64,000 nucleotides of DNA, taken from Bacteroidales bacterium (lineage in GTDB: Bacteria > Bacteroidota > Bacteroidia > Bacteroidales > F082). The notes below the pieces were generated by a model, which saw nothing but the letters and a program-made list of their open reading frames with translations, made no database searches and was not told the origin of the DNA. This document shows positions 63,888 to 64,000 of the stretch, in pieces (position 1 is the stretch's first letter; each line of letters begins with the position of its first letter). The stretch covers positions 84,087 to 148,086 of the forward strand of contig JAFZKP010000016.1 in the NCBI GenBank assembly GCA_017553625.1, in the 5' to 3' direction. The translations under genes and the position numbers were made by a program.

Positions 63888-64000
63888 CAATCGACAGAAA
63901 TGGGGATTGCAGAGTTCTTTGAAAGCAATGAGCCAACAAAAAGTAGTCTGAAAGGTAAGGAACCTTTCAATTCCAAGAGACAAGGAACAGGTGAATCCGC
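63888..64000 (+). other. Untranslated leader, probably of a 16S rRNA operon (cut by window end)
   Basis: No reading frame. It contains the stems GCAATC/GATTGC (63887-63892 with 63905-63910) and GAAAGGT/ACCTTTC (63950-63956 with 63962-63968), plus AGTTCTTTGAAA, like the boxA-type leaders found before 16S rRNA genes in Bacteroidota. The rRNA itself would start beyond the window, so this is inference; another highly expressed stable RNA is possible. Confidence 0.45.

Overview
The window reads as one contiguous chromosomal segment of a Bacteroidota organism, most likely of the order Bacteroidales. Three things support this. Promoter-like TAnnTTTG (-7) elements, some with an upstream TTG, lie before many genes. 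Shine-Dalgarno sequences are scarce. There is also a type IX secretion (T9SS) cluster, porP/sprF-gldK-gldL-gldM-gldN, plus a second T9SS gene (porW/sprE). Peptidases of family S46, a GH97 SusB-type glucosidase and LytTR two-component systems fit the same group. The species cannot be named from sequence alone.

Layout. 1-16 kb is mixed and partly accessory: an outer-membrane protein fragment, three AAA/DUF4143 ATPase-nuclease genes, a SIMPL-domain gene with an unknown partner, a HrgA-like putative restriction protein, an AI-2E family permease, GH97, a TlpA-like lipoprotein, a small regulator/membrane-protein pair and pyrG. 16-26 kb holds dnaK, a lipoprotein, panB, a pseudouridine synthase, an LRR lipoprotein, a BlaR/BlaI-like pair, and rpmF with its usual DUF177 partner. 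25.9-33.2 kb is a compact minus-strand run porW-bactofilin-membrane protein-folE-BI-1-fabD-S41 peptidase. 33.3-38 kb is a plus-strand run dnaX-acyltransferase-M23-rseP. 38-44 kb is the T9SS cluster. 44-49.6 kb has a DEAD-box helicase, a serine hydrolase, an orphan response regulator with a degenerate receiver, a candidate small RNA and pgi. 49.7-56 kb is an overlapping plus-strand operon (U32 peptidase, PHP phosphatase, PrsW-like, DPP7-like S46 peptidase, Omp85-like protein). It meets end to end a minus-strand operon for a MacAB/TolC-type exporter with its own LytS/LytTR pair. trxB, a tRNA-Pro, a very long perfect hairpin and a strong promoter, probably of an rRNA operon, close the window.

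The least expected content is repetitive DNA. Two DUF4143 ATPase paralogs are each preceded by tandem arrays of exactly 23-nt units. The two arrays differ in sequence, and one gene also has an array on its other side. A 28-nt palindrome occurs both between genes and in frame inside GH97. Four blocks of AATGTG-spaced mini-hairpins occur only in 20.8-25.9 kb, and one block supplies the stop codon of the S41 peptidase. Two elements of 8-nt period end right at the start codons of the genes after them. A roughly 125-nt transcript with nested stems and a perfect terminator lies upstream of pgi. All function assignments come from motifs and family knowledge; no database search was run.
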